Assembly (NCBI GenBank): GCA_017521605.1
Contig: JAFXCD010000024.1
Span: 1-41,395, forward strand
Length of the DNA stretch: 41,395 nucleotides
Direction: 5' to 3'
Source of the DNA: Lachnospiraceae bacterium
GTDB lineage: Bacteria > Bacillota > Clostridia > Lachnospirales > Lachnospiraceae
Part shown: positions 22,462 to 29,832 of the stretch, piece after piece
How positions within the stretch are numbered: position 1 is the first letter of the stretch
Layout of the letters: every line of letters starts with the position of its first letter
Notes under the pieces: generated by a model
Database searches by the model: none
The model's input: the letters and a program-made list of their open reading frames with translations, nothing else
Told to the model about the DNA's origin: nothing
Position numbers and translations under genes: made by a program

Positions 22462-23063
22462 TTGGACAATGTATAAAATGTGGAAATTATAATTGGGATA
22501 AGGAAGTTGATGGGAATATGGTTTGTTGTCCCGCGTGCGGCCATACATGGGAAAAAGTAACCTTGCCTTTATTTATTCTGACAGGCTGTAGTGGTGTGGG
22601 AAAGACCACTACAGCACAATGTATTCAGCAGAAGAAAGTGGATTTTGTGGTGTTGGATGCGGATATTTTTTATGCAAGACTGAATCCTCAAACGGAAGAG
22701 GAGCACTTTAAATGGGTAGATTTGATTGAGCAGCTTTCTATGAATATCATACAGGCTGGTCATCCGGTACTATGGACCATGGCAGGAAATCTGGACAAGC
22801 TGAATAGAGTATATTGTAGCCGATTCTTTACCGAAGTGAAGTGTCTTGCTTTGACTTGTGAGGAGAAGGTTCTCAGAAAACGTATGAGGGAAGGCAGAGG
22901 TATTACGGATGAGAACTGGATTCAGGGTTCGGTGGATTATAACGAGTATTTCAGAACACATGACCATCATGGAGATACGGGGTTTGAAACCTTTGATATT
23001 AGTGAAAAAAGTGTTGAAGAAGTGGCAGATTATGTGATAACCTGGGTAAAGAAGAACTATTAA
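22458..23063 (+). CDS. P-loop kinase-like NTPase with N-terminal zinc ribbon
   Basis: A 201-residue protein. Residues 5-27 form a zinc ribbon (CIKC and CPAC). The Walker A loop GCSGVGKTT is at 43-51, a Walker-B-like VVLDADIF near 68-75, and a lid-like KRMREGRGI region near 137-145. The size and order are those of small nucleoside or adenylate-type kinases of the AAA_33 group, which phosphorylate small molecules or RNA ends. Fusion to a zinc ribbon suggests binding of nucleic acid or of a protein. It overlaps the ParB-like gene by 4 bases (ATGA), so the pair probably acts together. The substrate is unknown; a link to RNA, given the methyltransferase next door, is inference. Confidence 0.8.
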   Translation: MIGQCIKCGNYNWDKEVDGNMVCCPACGHTWEKVTLPLFILTGCSGVGKTTTAQCIQQKKVDFVVLDADIFYARLNPQTEEEHFKWVDLIEQLSMNIIQAGHPVLWTMAGNLDKLNRVYCSRFFTEVKCLALTCEEKVLRKRMREGRGITDENWIQGSVDYNEYFRTHDHHGDTGFETFDISEKSVEEVADYVITWVKKNY

Positions 23064-23076
23064 GAAAAATAGGAGA

Positions 23077-23130
23077 ATCGGTTATAATGTAGAGGAGTAT
23101 TCTTGGGTGTATAAAAAGATTCGCAATTGA
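23077..23130 (+). pseudogene. Relic of a GNAT C-terminus
   Basis: One frame reads IGYNVEEYSWVYKKIRN and stops at 23128-23130. This is nearly identical to the last residues of the acetyltransferase at 7773 (IGYDVEEYSWVYKKA). Only about 17 codons remain, directly after the kinase gene. It marks a lost paralogue, deleted when the kinase gene or its cluster arrived. Confidence 0.7.
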
Positions 23131-23207
23131 AATTAAGTGAATTTCTGTAAAATGCTGCTATATGAATATCAGAGCAAAGGAAAGGTGGCAGACAGAAGGA
23201 TTAAGAT

Positions 23208-23265
23208 GATATAAGGATATAAGGATATAAGAAAAGTCTCAGAACATTTGGGTTCTGGGACTTTT
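23208..23265 (+). terminator. Terminator preceded by a 3 x 8-bp tandem repeat
   Basis: GATATAAG is repeated exactly three times (23208-23231). It is followed at once by a 14-bp stem AAAAGTCTCAGAAC/GTTCTGGGACTTTT (23232-23245/23252-23265) with one G-T wobble, which ends in a T run. It terminates the ParB-like/kinase transcript. Confidence 0.88.
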
Positions 23266-23383
23266 GTAGATTAACCTTACCAATCTGTAAGGATAATCAA
23301 TGGTACTTCTCTTACTGATGGGATATGATAAGCACATAATGAGTAAGGCTCCAAGAAAAATAAAACGAAAAGAGGAAAAAGAA

Positions 23384-23608
23384 ATGAAGAAGAACTTAAA
23401 GGATGTAGTAGTAAAAGTGGCAGGTGTTGTAGGTTTTGCAGTGCTTTGTATGGTAGCATATTATGGATTGTCTATGTTTTTATTACAGAATGGTGTACAG
23501 AATATGACTTCTATGTTGTGTCCGGTAGTTGCTGTAGCTTGTGCCTGCATTGCCATAGGGGCAGAAGGTAAGCAGAAAGCTAAGGAAACTACTGGTGTCG
23601 ATGTGTAA
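23384..23608 (+). CDS. Small two-helix membrane protein
   Basis: A 74-residue protein with hydrophobic segments at about residues 10-32 and 42-60 and a charged, Lys-rich C-terminus (EGKQKAKETTGVD). The ATG at 23384 follows AAGAGGAAAAAG; the frame is open further upstream to 23300 but without a ribosome site. I do not recognise a family. It is a separate unit, with a terminator upstream and a promoter for the two-component system downstream. It could be a small modulator of the neighbouring sensor or transporter; position alone suggests this and the evidence is weak. Confidence 0.7.
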   Translation: MKKNLKDVVVKVAGVVGFAVLCMVAYYGLSMFLLQNGVQNMTSMLCPVVAVACACIAIGAEGKQKAKETTGVDV

Positions 23609-23623
23609 GTATAAGAGTTTTAG

Positions 23624-23652
23624 TTGCATGACTGATATACAGTTGTTATAAT
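23624..23652 (+). promoter_or_regulatory. Promoter of the two-component system
   Basis: TTGCAT at 23624-23629, a 17-base spacer, and TATAAT at 23647-23652 with TG at 23644-23645. No TNACA-N4-TGTAA operator is seen here, unlike upstream of the transporter and esterase. Confidence 0.7.
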
Positions 23653-23719
23653 AGGAAATGCATGTTAATGATGTAGCATGATAAAGATAACAAAATTATT
23701 AGAAGCATTGGAGAAATGC

Positions 23720-24451
23720 ATGAAAAAGATTGGAATTTTAGAGGATGATGAAGTACTGGGCAGGGAATTACAGTACTTCTTGGAATCAAATGGTTATGAG
23801 GCAAGATGGATTGCACCTAAGGAATACGAAGGAAAAAGGACAGAGGATTTAATCAGACTTTTGATTAGTGAAAATCTTCATTTGCTACTGTTGGATATCG
23901 GACTGCCGGGAGTAAATGGTTCGCACTTGTGCAAGGAGTTTCGTACCCGGTCAGAGGTTCCGGTAATTATGATTACCAGTAAGAATGATGAATTGACAGA
24001 ACTGATGTCCATTAATAACGGAGCAGATGATTTCGTGGCAAAGCCCTTTAATCCTCAAATTTTGGTGGCGCATATGGAATCTGTATTAAGAAGAGCCTAT
24101 AAATCCACTGTAAATGCAGAGGAATTACATATTGTACAGGAAGTTACGGACGCCCAGGGACAACCTATGCGTCAGGAATTTGTGTTCGAGCCTTTAAAAG
24201 GGCGCATCACAAATGATGAACGTACAGTGGAATTATCAAAGAATGAGCTTCAGATTTTGAAATCTCTTGTGAAGCGACAGGGAGAGATTGTGTCCAGAGA
24301 CGACATTATTAATGCTCTTTGGGATAATTGTATGTTTGTGGATGATAATACATTGACCGTAAATATGACTCGTTTGAAAGGAAAACTGGAGGATATTGGT
24401 ATCTTTGGTGCGATTGTGACAAAGCGAGGAATGGGGTATCAGTTGGTATGA
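23720..24451 (+). CDS. BceR-like response regulator (OmpR/PhoB class)
   Basis: A 243-residue response regulator. The receiver domain (1-120) has the acidic pair in ILEDDE, the phospho-acceptor Asp59 in LLLDIGLPG and the conserved Lys108 in VAKPF. The C-terminal winged helix (about 150-243: VELSKNELQILKSLVKRQGE to RGMGYQLV) is of the PhoB type. The start at 23720 has GGAG six bases upstream; the longer frame from 23678 is unlikely. It overlaps the sensor kinase by ATGA. Context makes it the BceR-type regulator of the adjacent ABC transporter, and two TNACA-N4-TGTAA sites downstream fit the published BceR-family binding motif. Confidence 0.93.
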   Translation: MKKIGILEDDEVLGRELQYFLESNGYEARWIAPKEYEGKRTEDLIRLLISENLHLLLLDIGLPGVNGSHLCKEFRTRSEVPVIMITSKNDELTELMSINNGADDFVAKPFNPQILVAHMESVLRRAYKSTVNAEELHIVQEVTDAQGQPMRQEFVFEPLKGRITNDERTVELSKNELQILKSLVKRQGEIVSRDDIINALWDNCMFVDDNTLTVNMTRLKGKLEDIGIFGAIVTKRGMGYQLV

Positions 24452-25458
24452 AATACGGACGGTATATTGTAGAACATAAAATATGGATAATGGTTTTTGC
24501 AATACTTCTTGGTTCCATAGAGGTATTTTTGATAACCTTTTCCGGCAGTGACTGGCTGATGATATATGTGGCGATTGCTGCTTTGTTTGCGTTTTTGATA
24601 GGAACGTATATGGAGTATTTAAAATGGAAGAAGTATTTTGGCAGGATAGAAGAGATTTATGTAGGGTTGGATAAAAAATACCTATTGTGTGAAATAATGG
24701 AGGCCGGAAACAGACAGGAGGAACAGCTGCTTAAGGAATTGTTTTATGAGATGGAAGTCAGTATGAATGAGAATGTATCCAGATATCGTAGGAACACACA
24801 GGAATATAAGGAATATGTGGAGACCTGGGTTCATGAGATTAAGATACCGATAGGGGCTATGAAAATGATATTAGCAAACCACCCAGAGGCAGATTTCGGA
24901 CAGGGAGAAGAGCTTTCCCGTATGGAGAGCTATGTGGAACAAGCATTGTATTATGCAAGAAGTAATGAAGTGGAGAAGGATTACCTGATTAATAGTGTTT
25001 CTTTGCAACAGGTTATACAACAGGTTATTTTAAAGAGGCGTACGACCTTGCGTGGAATAAATGCCCATATGAATTTACACGATTTAGAACTGACGGTACA
25101 TAGTGACAGCAAATGGTTGGAATTTATGCTGGGTCAGGTTGTGGATAATAGTATTAAATATGGTGATAAGGATGAGTTTGTGTTGGAAATCTATGGAGAG
25201 AAACAGGAAAATGCCACCTTGCTCCATGTTAAGGATAATGGGGTGGGTATAAAATCTACAGAGATTTCAAAAGTTTTTGAAAAGGGGTTTACAGGAAGCA
25301 ATGGCAGAAAGGGAGCTAACTCTACAGGTATAGGTTTATATCTTTGTAAAAAGCTTTGTAGGCGTTTAGAGCATGATTTACGGATTACATCTGAGGAATG
25401 GAAGGGGACTACAGTAACCTTCATATTTCCCCATTCATCAATGATAGATATGAAATAA
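24448..25458 (+). CDS. BceS-like intramembrane-sensing histidine kinase
   Basis: A 336-residue kinase with two transmembrane helices (about 10-30 and 35-55) and almost no extracellular loop, the hallmark of intramembrane-sensing BceS-type kinases, which receive their signal from the transporter. The phospho-acceptor is His129 in ETWVHEIKIPIGA. The ATPase domain has the N box (GQVVDNSIKYG), G1 box (VKDNGVGI) and a second glycine-rich box (GIGLYLCKKLC). It overlaps the response regulator gene by 4 bases. A promoter with a duplicated operator separates it from the transporter genes, so transporter expression can be raised independently of the sensor. Confidence 0.93.
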   Translation: MKYGRYIVEHKIWIMVFAILLGSIEVFLITFSGSDWLMIYVAIAALFAFLIGTYMEYLKWKKYFGRIEEIYVGLDKKYLLCEIMEAGNRQEEQLLKELFYEMEVSMNENVSRYRRNTQEYKEYVETWVHEIKIPIGAMKMILANHPEADFGQGEELSRMESYVEQALYYARSNEVEKDYLINSVSLQQVIQQVILKRRTTLRGINAHMNLHDLELTVHSDSKWLEFMLGQVVDNSIKYGDKDEFVLEIYGEKQENATLLHVKDNGVGIKSTEISKVFEKGFTGSNGRKGANSTGIGLYLCKKLCRRLEHDLRITSEEWKGTTVTFIFPHSSMIDMK

Positions 25459-25508
25459 CCTTACAGGAATGTAAGGTTATTGTAAGTTTAAGCCATGGTT
25501 TTTATAAA
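25457..25508 (+). promoter_or_regulatory. BceR-type operator and promoter of the ABC transporter
   Basis: AACCTTACA-GGAA-TGTAAGGTT (25457-25478) is a perfect inverted repeat containing TNACA-N4-TGTAA. A third half-site TGTAAG starts 11 bp after the second (25481-25486), on the same face of the helix. TTGTAA (25480-25485) doubles as a -35, with TATAAA at 25503-25508 after a 17-base spacer. A near copy is at 28365-28394. Confidence 0.85.
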
Positions 25509-25562
25509 GATAGGAGAGTAAGATAAGGGTAAGAGAACAAATTACTTTCTTAGGAGGTTTTA

Positions 25563-26333
25563 ATGAGTACAGTATTAGAAGTAAAGAATGTAGAAAAATA
25601 TTATGGAACAAAAGGCAGTCTTACAAAGGCTTTGGATGATATTAGTCTTGCTGTGGAAAGCGGTGAGTTTGTAGGAATTATGGGAGCCAGTGGTAGTGGA
25701 AAAACTACTCTGTTGAATTGTATTTCCACGATTGATAAAGTAACCGGAGGAAGTATACAGGTAAATGACAAAGAAATTACTTCTTTGCGCGGAAAGGCAT
25801 TGAACCGTTTCCGTAGAGAAGAAGTGGGTTTTGTGTTTCAGGATTTCAATCTTTTGGATACTATGACGGCTTATGAGAACATTGCTTTGGCATTGTCTAT
25901 TCAGAAGGTGAAGGTTACCGAGGTTGAGAGAAGAGTAAAGGAAATTGCGGAAAAACTGGGTATTACAGAGGTGCTTTCCAAATATCCTCATCAGATGTCA
26001 GGAGGTCAAAAGCAGCGTGTGGCAAGTGCCAGGGCAGTGGTTACAAATCCGAAACTGATATTGGCAGATGAGCCTACCGGTGCATTGGATTCCAAGTCGG
26101 CAAGAATACTTTTGGAAAGCTTTAAGACCTTAAATCAGGAGATGAAAGCCACTATTTTGATGGTGACTCATGATGCGTTCGCAGCCAGTTATGCATCCAG
26201 AATTATTTTTATTAAGGATGGAAAGGTTTTCACTGAATTGGTAAGAGAAGAACGGGAATCAAGAAAGGCATTTTTTGAAAGAATCATTCATGTAGTTTCT
26301 CTTCTGGGAGGTGAGATGAATGAACTGGTATAG
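25563..26333 (+). CDS. BceA-like ABC transporter ATPase
   Basis: A 256-residue ATPase of the MacB/LolD/BceA group. Walker A GASGSGKTT is at 41-49, a Q-loop in FVFQDFNLLD, the signature MSGGQKQR near 145-152, Walker B LILADEPTGALD, and the switch His in VTHD. The C-terminal extension of about 30 residues is common in BceA-type proteins. It pairs with the large permease that follows, overlapping it by 14 bases. Bce transporters free lipid-linked cell-wall precursors from antimicrobial peptides such as bacitracin and pass the flux signal to the kinase. The peptide handled here is unknown. TTAGGAGGTTTT is the ribosome site. Confidence 0.95.
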   Translation: MSTVLEVKNVEKYYGTKGSLTKALDDISLAVESGEFVGIMGASGSGKTTLLNCISTIDKVTGGSIQVNDKEITSLRGKALNRFRREEVGFVFQDFNLLDTMTAYENIALALSIQKVKVTEVERRVKEIAEKLGITEVLSKYPHQMSGGQKQRVASARAVVTNPKLILADEPTGALDSKSARILLESFKTLNQEMKATILMVTHDAFAASYASRIIFIKDGKVFTELVREERESRKAFFERIIHVVSLLGGEMNELV

Positions 26334-28356
26334 TTTAGCCTATAAGAATATCAGAAAAAGTATGAGGGATTATGTAGTGTATTTTTTGACTTTGATATTT
26401 GGAGTTGCCATATTCTATATTTTTAATTCCGTTGGTGACCAGAGTGCTATCTTAAGTCTTTCGGAAACAGGTTATGAATTTATTAAACTGATGCTAATGC
26501 TTTTAGAAATGCTTTCTATTGGAGTGGCATTTGTATTAGGATTCCTAATCATTTATGCTAATAAATTTCTGATTCAAAGAAGAAAAAAAGAATTTGGGAT
26601 TTACTTGTTATTAGGTATGAATAAAAGGGATGTGTCTAAGGTATTGATTGGAGAGACCTTTCTTGTAGGTATGCTGTCTTTGGTGGCAGGTATTGGAATT
26701 GGTATTTTTGTATCTCAGTTTGTATCTATTCTGTTAGCTAAATTTTTTGAAGCAGATATGAGTAATTATGTGTTTACCATTTCCGTTGGAGCTGTTATAA
26801 AAACAATTATTAATTTTATGGTGATTTATCTGGTGGTACTGTTGTTTCATTCTGTAACTATTTCCAAATTGAAGCTAATTGATTTGATTTCGGCTGAAAA
26901 GAAAGCAGAAAAGCAGAAGTTTAAGAATCCTGTATTGGCAATGATTGTATTTCTGGTATCAGTGGCAGCTCTTGGAGTAGCTTATTATCGTGTAGCTTTT
27001 TGCGGTAGTGAAGTAATGAAAAAGGAAATGCTTTCTTGGATACTAGTAGGGATTATATCAACGTTTTTGTTATTCTGGTCTATGTCAGGTTTTCTGTTAA
27101 GCAGCATTAAGAAAGTAAGAGGATTCTACTATAAGGAGCTAAATTCCTTTGTTGCAAGACAGTTTTGTAAGAGTATTAATTCATCTGTAGTTTCTATGGG
27201 AATCATATGTCTTATGCTATTTTCCATGATCTGTACTTTTTCAGGAGGATTATCCGTAGCTCATCAACTACAGGAAAATGTGCGGAAAATGACACCGGTG
27301 GATTTTAGCATTATTTATTTTGCGCAAGAACCTATTGAGGATTGCCTTAAAAGGGAAGGAATGCCATTAGAAACCTGGGCAGAGGATTATGTGGAGTTAC
27401 CTATATATCATACGGAGAATATGACATGGGAAACAGGTTTGGGAGACGTTGCAACAATTGCAAAACAGCAGTTTCCTGTAGCTCGCTGGAATACACCGGA
27501 AAATATTATGAGCCTGACAGATTATAATACACTGGCAAGTATGTATGGACTGGAAACCTATGAATGCAAGGAGAATGAATACTTAATAGTTTGTGATTTT
27601 TTATTGTTAAAGGAGTTTCGAGACAGTGGAATGGCACAAGGGGTAACACGACAGATTGGTGCAAGTATTCTGAAACCTGCTTTGTCCCAATGTGTTGAAG
27701 GTTATTTGGGGATGTCCGGTATGAATAATAATTTAGGTATCGTTGTTGTTCCGGATATTGTGATTGAAAAGGAGAAGAGCAGTCTGCAGAGAGCAGGATA
27801 TGTGATGGCTGGTAATTATATTGTTACTTCCAAGGAAGAAAAGAAGGAGATGAACGGAAATTTGTGGGAGGCTGCTTCTGCATATACGGTAATGGATTAC
27901 AATTCAGAGAATCCAATTCCGTCTATGACTTTAGGAACACAGGTGGATATCCGGGAATCCAATAATGGTCTTACCATGATTGTGGCATTTGTGGTTATTT
28001 ATATCGGTATTGTATTTTTGATTGCAAGTGCAGCAATGCTTTCTTTGAAGGCGCTTTCAGAGTCAATTGATTCTACCGGTAAATATGAAATTCTTAAGAA
28101 AATAGGTTGTGAGAGCAGAAACTTGAAAAAAGCATTGTTTTTGCAGATTGGAGTATATTTTATATTACCATTAGTGGTTGCTATTATTCATTCAGTATTC
28201 GGCCTTCAGTATGTAAGTTATGTGATTAATGCATTTACCAGACAGAACATTGTTTGGGGAGTGTTAGTGACCGGAATATTGTTAATTGTGTTATATGGTG
28301 GATATTTACTTGCTACCTATAGTGGAAGCAAGCGGATTGTAGGTCTGGAAGATTAA
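26320..28356 (+). CDS. BceB-like ABC transporter permease
   Basis: A 678-residue FtsX-fold permease with about ten transmembrane helices. Four to six helices precede a large extracellular domain (about residues 315-540), which is the peptide-binding module characteristic of BceB; three or four more helices follow, with a typical final FtsX helix and IVGLED tail. The size fits the family (usually 620-680). It overlaps the ATPase gene by 14 bases and starts with GGGAGGTGAG upstream of the ATG. In this family the permease and the sensor kinase form one sensory complex in the membrane. The extracellular domain is the fast-evolving part, so peptide specificity cannot be guessed. Confidence 0.94.
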   Translation: MNWYSLAYKNIRKSMRDYVVYFLTLIFGVAIFYIFNSVGDQSAILSLSETGYEFIKLMLMLLEMLSIGVAFVLGFLIIYANKFLIQRRKKEFGIYLLLGMNKRDVSKVLIGETFLVGMLSLVAGIGIGIFVSQFVSILLAKFFEADMSNYVFTISVGAVIKTIINFMVIYLVVLLFHSVTISKLKLIDLISAEKKAEKQKFKNPVLAMIVFLVSVAALGVAYYRVAFCGSEVMKKEMLSWILVGIISTFLLFWSMSGFLLSSIKKVRGFYYKELNSFVARQFCKSINSSVVSMGIICLMLFSMICTFSGGLSVAHQLQENVRKMTPVDFSIIYFAQEPIEDCLKREGMPLETWAEDYVELPIYHTENMTWETGLGDVATIAKQQFPVARWNTPENIMSLTDYNTLASMYGLETYECKENEYLIVCDFLLLKEFRDSGMAQGVTRQIGASILKPALSQCVEGYLGMSGMNNNLGIVVVPDIVIEKEKSSLQRAGYVMAGNYIVTSKEEKKEMNGNLWEAASAYTVMDYNSENPIPSMTLGTQVDIRESNNGLTMIVAFVVIYIGIVFLIASAAMLSLKALSESIDSTGKYEILKKIGCESRNLKKALFLQIGVYFILPLVVAIIHSVFGLQYVSYVINAFTRQNIVWGVLVTGILLIVLYGGYLLATYSGSKRIVGLED

Positions 28357-28364
28357 TATACAAA

Positions 28365-28417
28365 AACCTTACAGAAATGTAAGGTTTTTGTAAGTTAATT
28401 GCATGGTAGACTACTAA
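28365..28417 (+). promoter_or_regulatory. BceR-type operator and promoter of the Ere-like gene
   Basis: AACCTTACA-GAAA-TGTAAGGTT (28365-28386) matches the operator at 25457 in 20 of 22 positions. The third half-site TGTAAG (28389-28394) again lies 11 bp after the second. TTGTAA at 28388-28393 and a weak TACTAA at 28412-28417 make the promoter. This puts the next gene in the same regulon. Confidence 0.8.
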
Positions 28418-28496
28418 AAATTAGAATAAGATATTTATATAAGAAGTCCGATACGTTATAGGTATCGAATATTAAGTAGTTATATTGGAGGAGCTT

Positions 28497-29780
28497 ATGA
28501 AAAAGTGTAAAAATAGGATGAAGAAGATATTGTGTTGGGGAACAGTAGCATTGACGTTACAGGGAGCATTAACGGGTTGTGGCAGCAAGAGTGGTACAGA
28601 GATGACAGATTTTGCGGCTTATGTACAGGATGTGGAAAGTATAGGGATTCCCGAAGAGGTGCGAATTGTTGCACTGGGTGAAGCGACCCATGGCAATAAG
28701 GAATTTCAGGAATTAAAGCTAGATGTGTTTGCGCATTTGGTAGAAACTACATCTGTTAGAGCATTTGCCTTGGAGGGAGATTTTGGTGGTTGTGCATTGG
28801 CAAACAGGTATATTTTAAACGATGAAGGAACAGCAGAGGAAGCGGTAAAGAAGTTGGGTTTTCAAATATATAGAACAGACCAGATGTTGGAATTGGTACA
28901 GTGGATGCATGATTATAATCTGAAGGCTTCACCGGAAAATAAGGTTCGATTTTATGGTTTTGACATGCAAAGGGATTTGAACAGTCTGGAATTGATAAAA
29001 GATTTTTATGAAGGCACAGCTCCTGCAAAAGCAATGGAGTATAGTGAAAAACTGTCGAAGCTTTATGGAGAGGAAGAATATACTTATGATAAGTCTGATT
29101 TGCCTGAAATAGAGAAGTTACTAAAGGATATTGTTAAGGATTTGGAAGAAAATGAAGCCGGCTATGCAGCAAAGGATGAGGAGGCTTATGCCTATGCATT
29201 ACAGGGAGCCAAATGTCTTTTACAAAATTTAGAATTGCAAGATGCAGGTAGTAATTACAGTGAGATCCGTGATAAAAATATGAATAAAAATGTAAAGTGG
29301 ATCTTAGAGAGAGAAGAAAATAAGTATGGAACAAAACTAATGATTTCCGGTCATAATGGACACGTGGCAAAAGTGGTGAATAGCTCTTATACAAATATGG
29401 GGTCTTATCTGTATGAGGAGATGGGTAGGGAATATTTCGTTATTGGTACGGACTTTTATAATACGACCTGTAATTTACCTGAGGGAGACGGTCGTTCCGA
29501 TTTTGAATTTTGTTCTGATGACCCTTTGGCAGAAGCAGTAGGAGATTTGGAAAAAAACATATATTTCTTGGATTTTACGAATGCAAGAGAGTCAAAGGAG
29601 CTTTCAAAGCTGATTGATGCTTCTGTACCTACCGGTAGCCTGGGTGAAAGCTATTCACCATTAATGAAAGTTATGAAAAGTACCTATCAGATTAATATAG
29701 CTCCAGGGAAATTGTATGACGGAATGATTCTGGTGTATGAGGCAACACCTATTCAGGTATGGGACTATATAGAAAAGTAA
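28497..29780 (+). CDS. Erythromycin-esterase-family lipoprotein
   Basis: A 427-residue protein. Residues 1-28 are a lipoprotein signal: Lys-rich start, hydrophobic core and the lipobox LTGC with Cys28, so it is anchored on the outer face of the membrane. The mature part is an Ere-type domain: VALGEATHGNKEF carries the catalytic-motif Glu62 and His65, and SGHNGH near 285-289 the second His cluster. Known Ere enzymes open macrolide rings, but most family members have other or unknown ester substrates, and a lipoprotein form acts outside the cell. The ATG at 28497 follows TTGGAGGAGC. The promoter carries a Bce-type operator, suggesting a role in peptide-antibiotic or envelope stress rather than macrolide resistance. 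Confidence 0.85.
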   Translation: MKKCKNRMKKILCWGTVALTLQGALTGCGSKSGTEMTDFAAYVQDVESIGIPEEVRIVALGEATHGNKEFQELKLDVFAHLVETTSVRAFALEGDFGGCALANRYILNDEGTAEEAVKKLGFQIYRTDQMLELVQWMHDYNLKASPENKVRFYGFDMQRDLNSLELIKDFYEGTAPAKAMEYSEKLSKLYGEEEYTYDKSDLPEIEKLLKDIVKDLEENEAGYAAKDEEAYAYALQGAKCLLQNLELQDAGSNYSEIRDKNMNKNVKWILEREENKYGTKLMISGHNGHVAKVVNSSYTNMGSYLYEEMGREYFVIGTDFYNTTCNLPEGDGRSDFEFCSDDPLAEAVGDLEKNIYFLDFTNARESKELSKLIDASVPTGSLGESYSPLMKVMKSTYQINIAPGKLYDGMILVYEATPIQVWDYIEK

Positions 29781-29786
29781 TAAACA

Positions 29787-29812
29787 TTTAGCCCCCTATC
29801 ATGGGGGCTAAA
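29787..29812. terminator. Bidirectional terminator between convergent genes
   Basis: A 10-bp stem TTTAGCCCCC/GGGGGCTAAA (29787-29796/29803-29812) with a 6-base loop lies between the Ere-like gene and the converging CoA-transferase. T-rich flanks exist on both strands but are short. Confidence 0.8.
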
Positions 29813-29832
29813 TGGGTAGTTTATAGAATCTG

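Noticed and set aside
23082-23090. GTTATAATG that looks like another promoter
   Set aside because: It is part of the GNAT relic (GYNV codons) and has no gene at a suitable distance.
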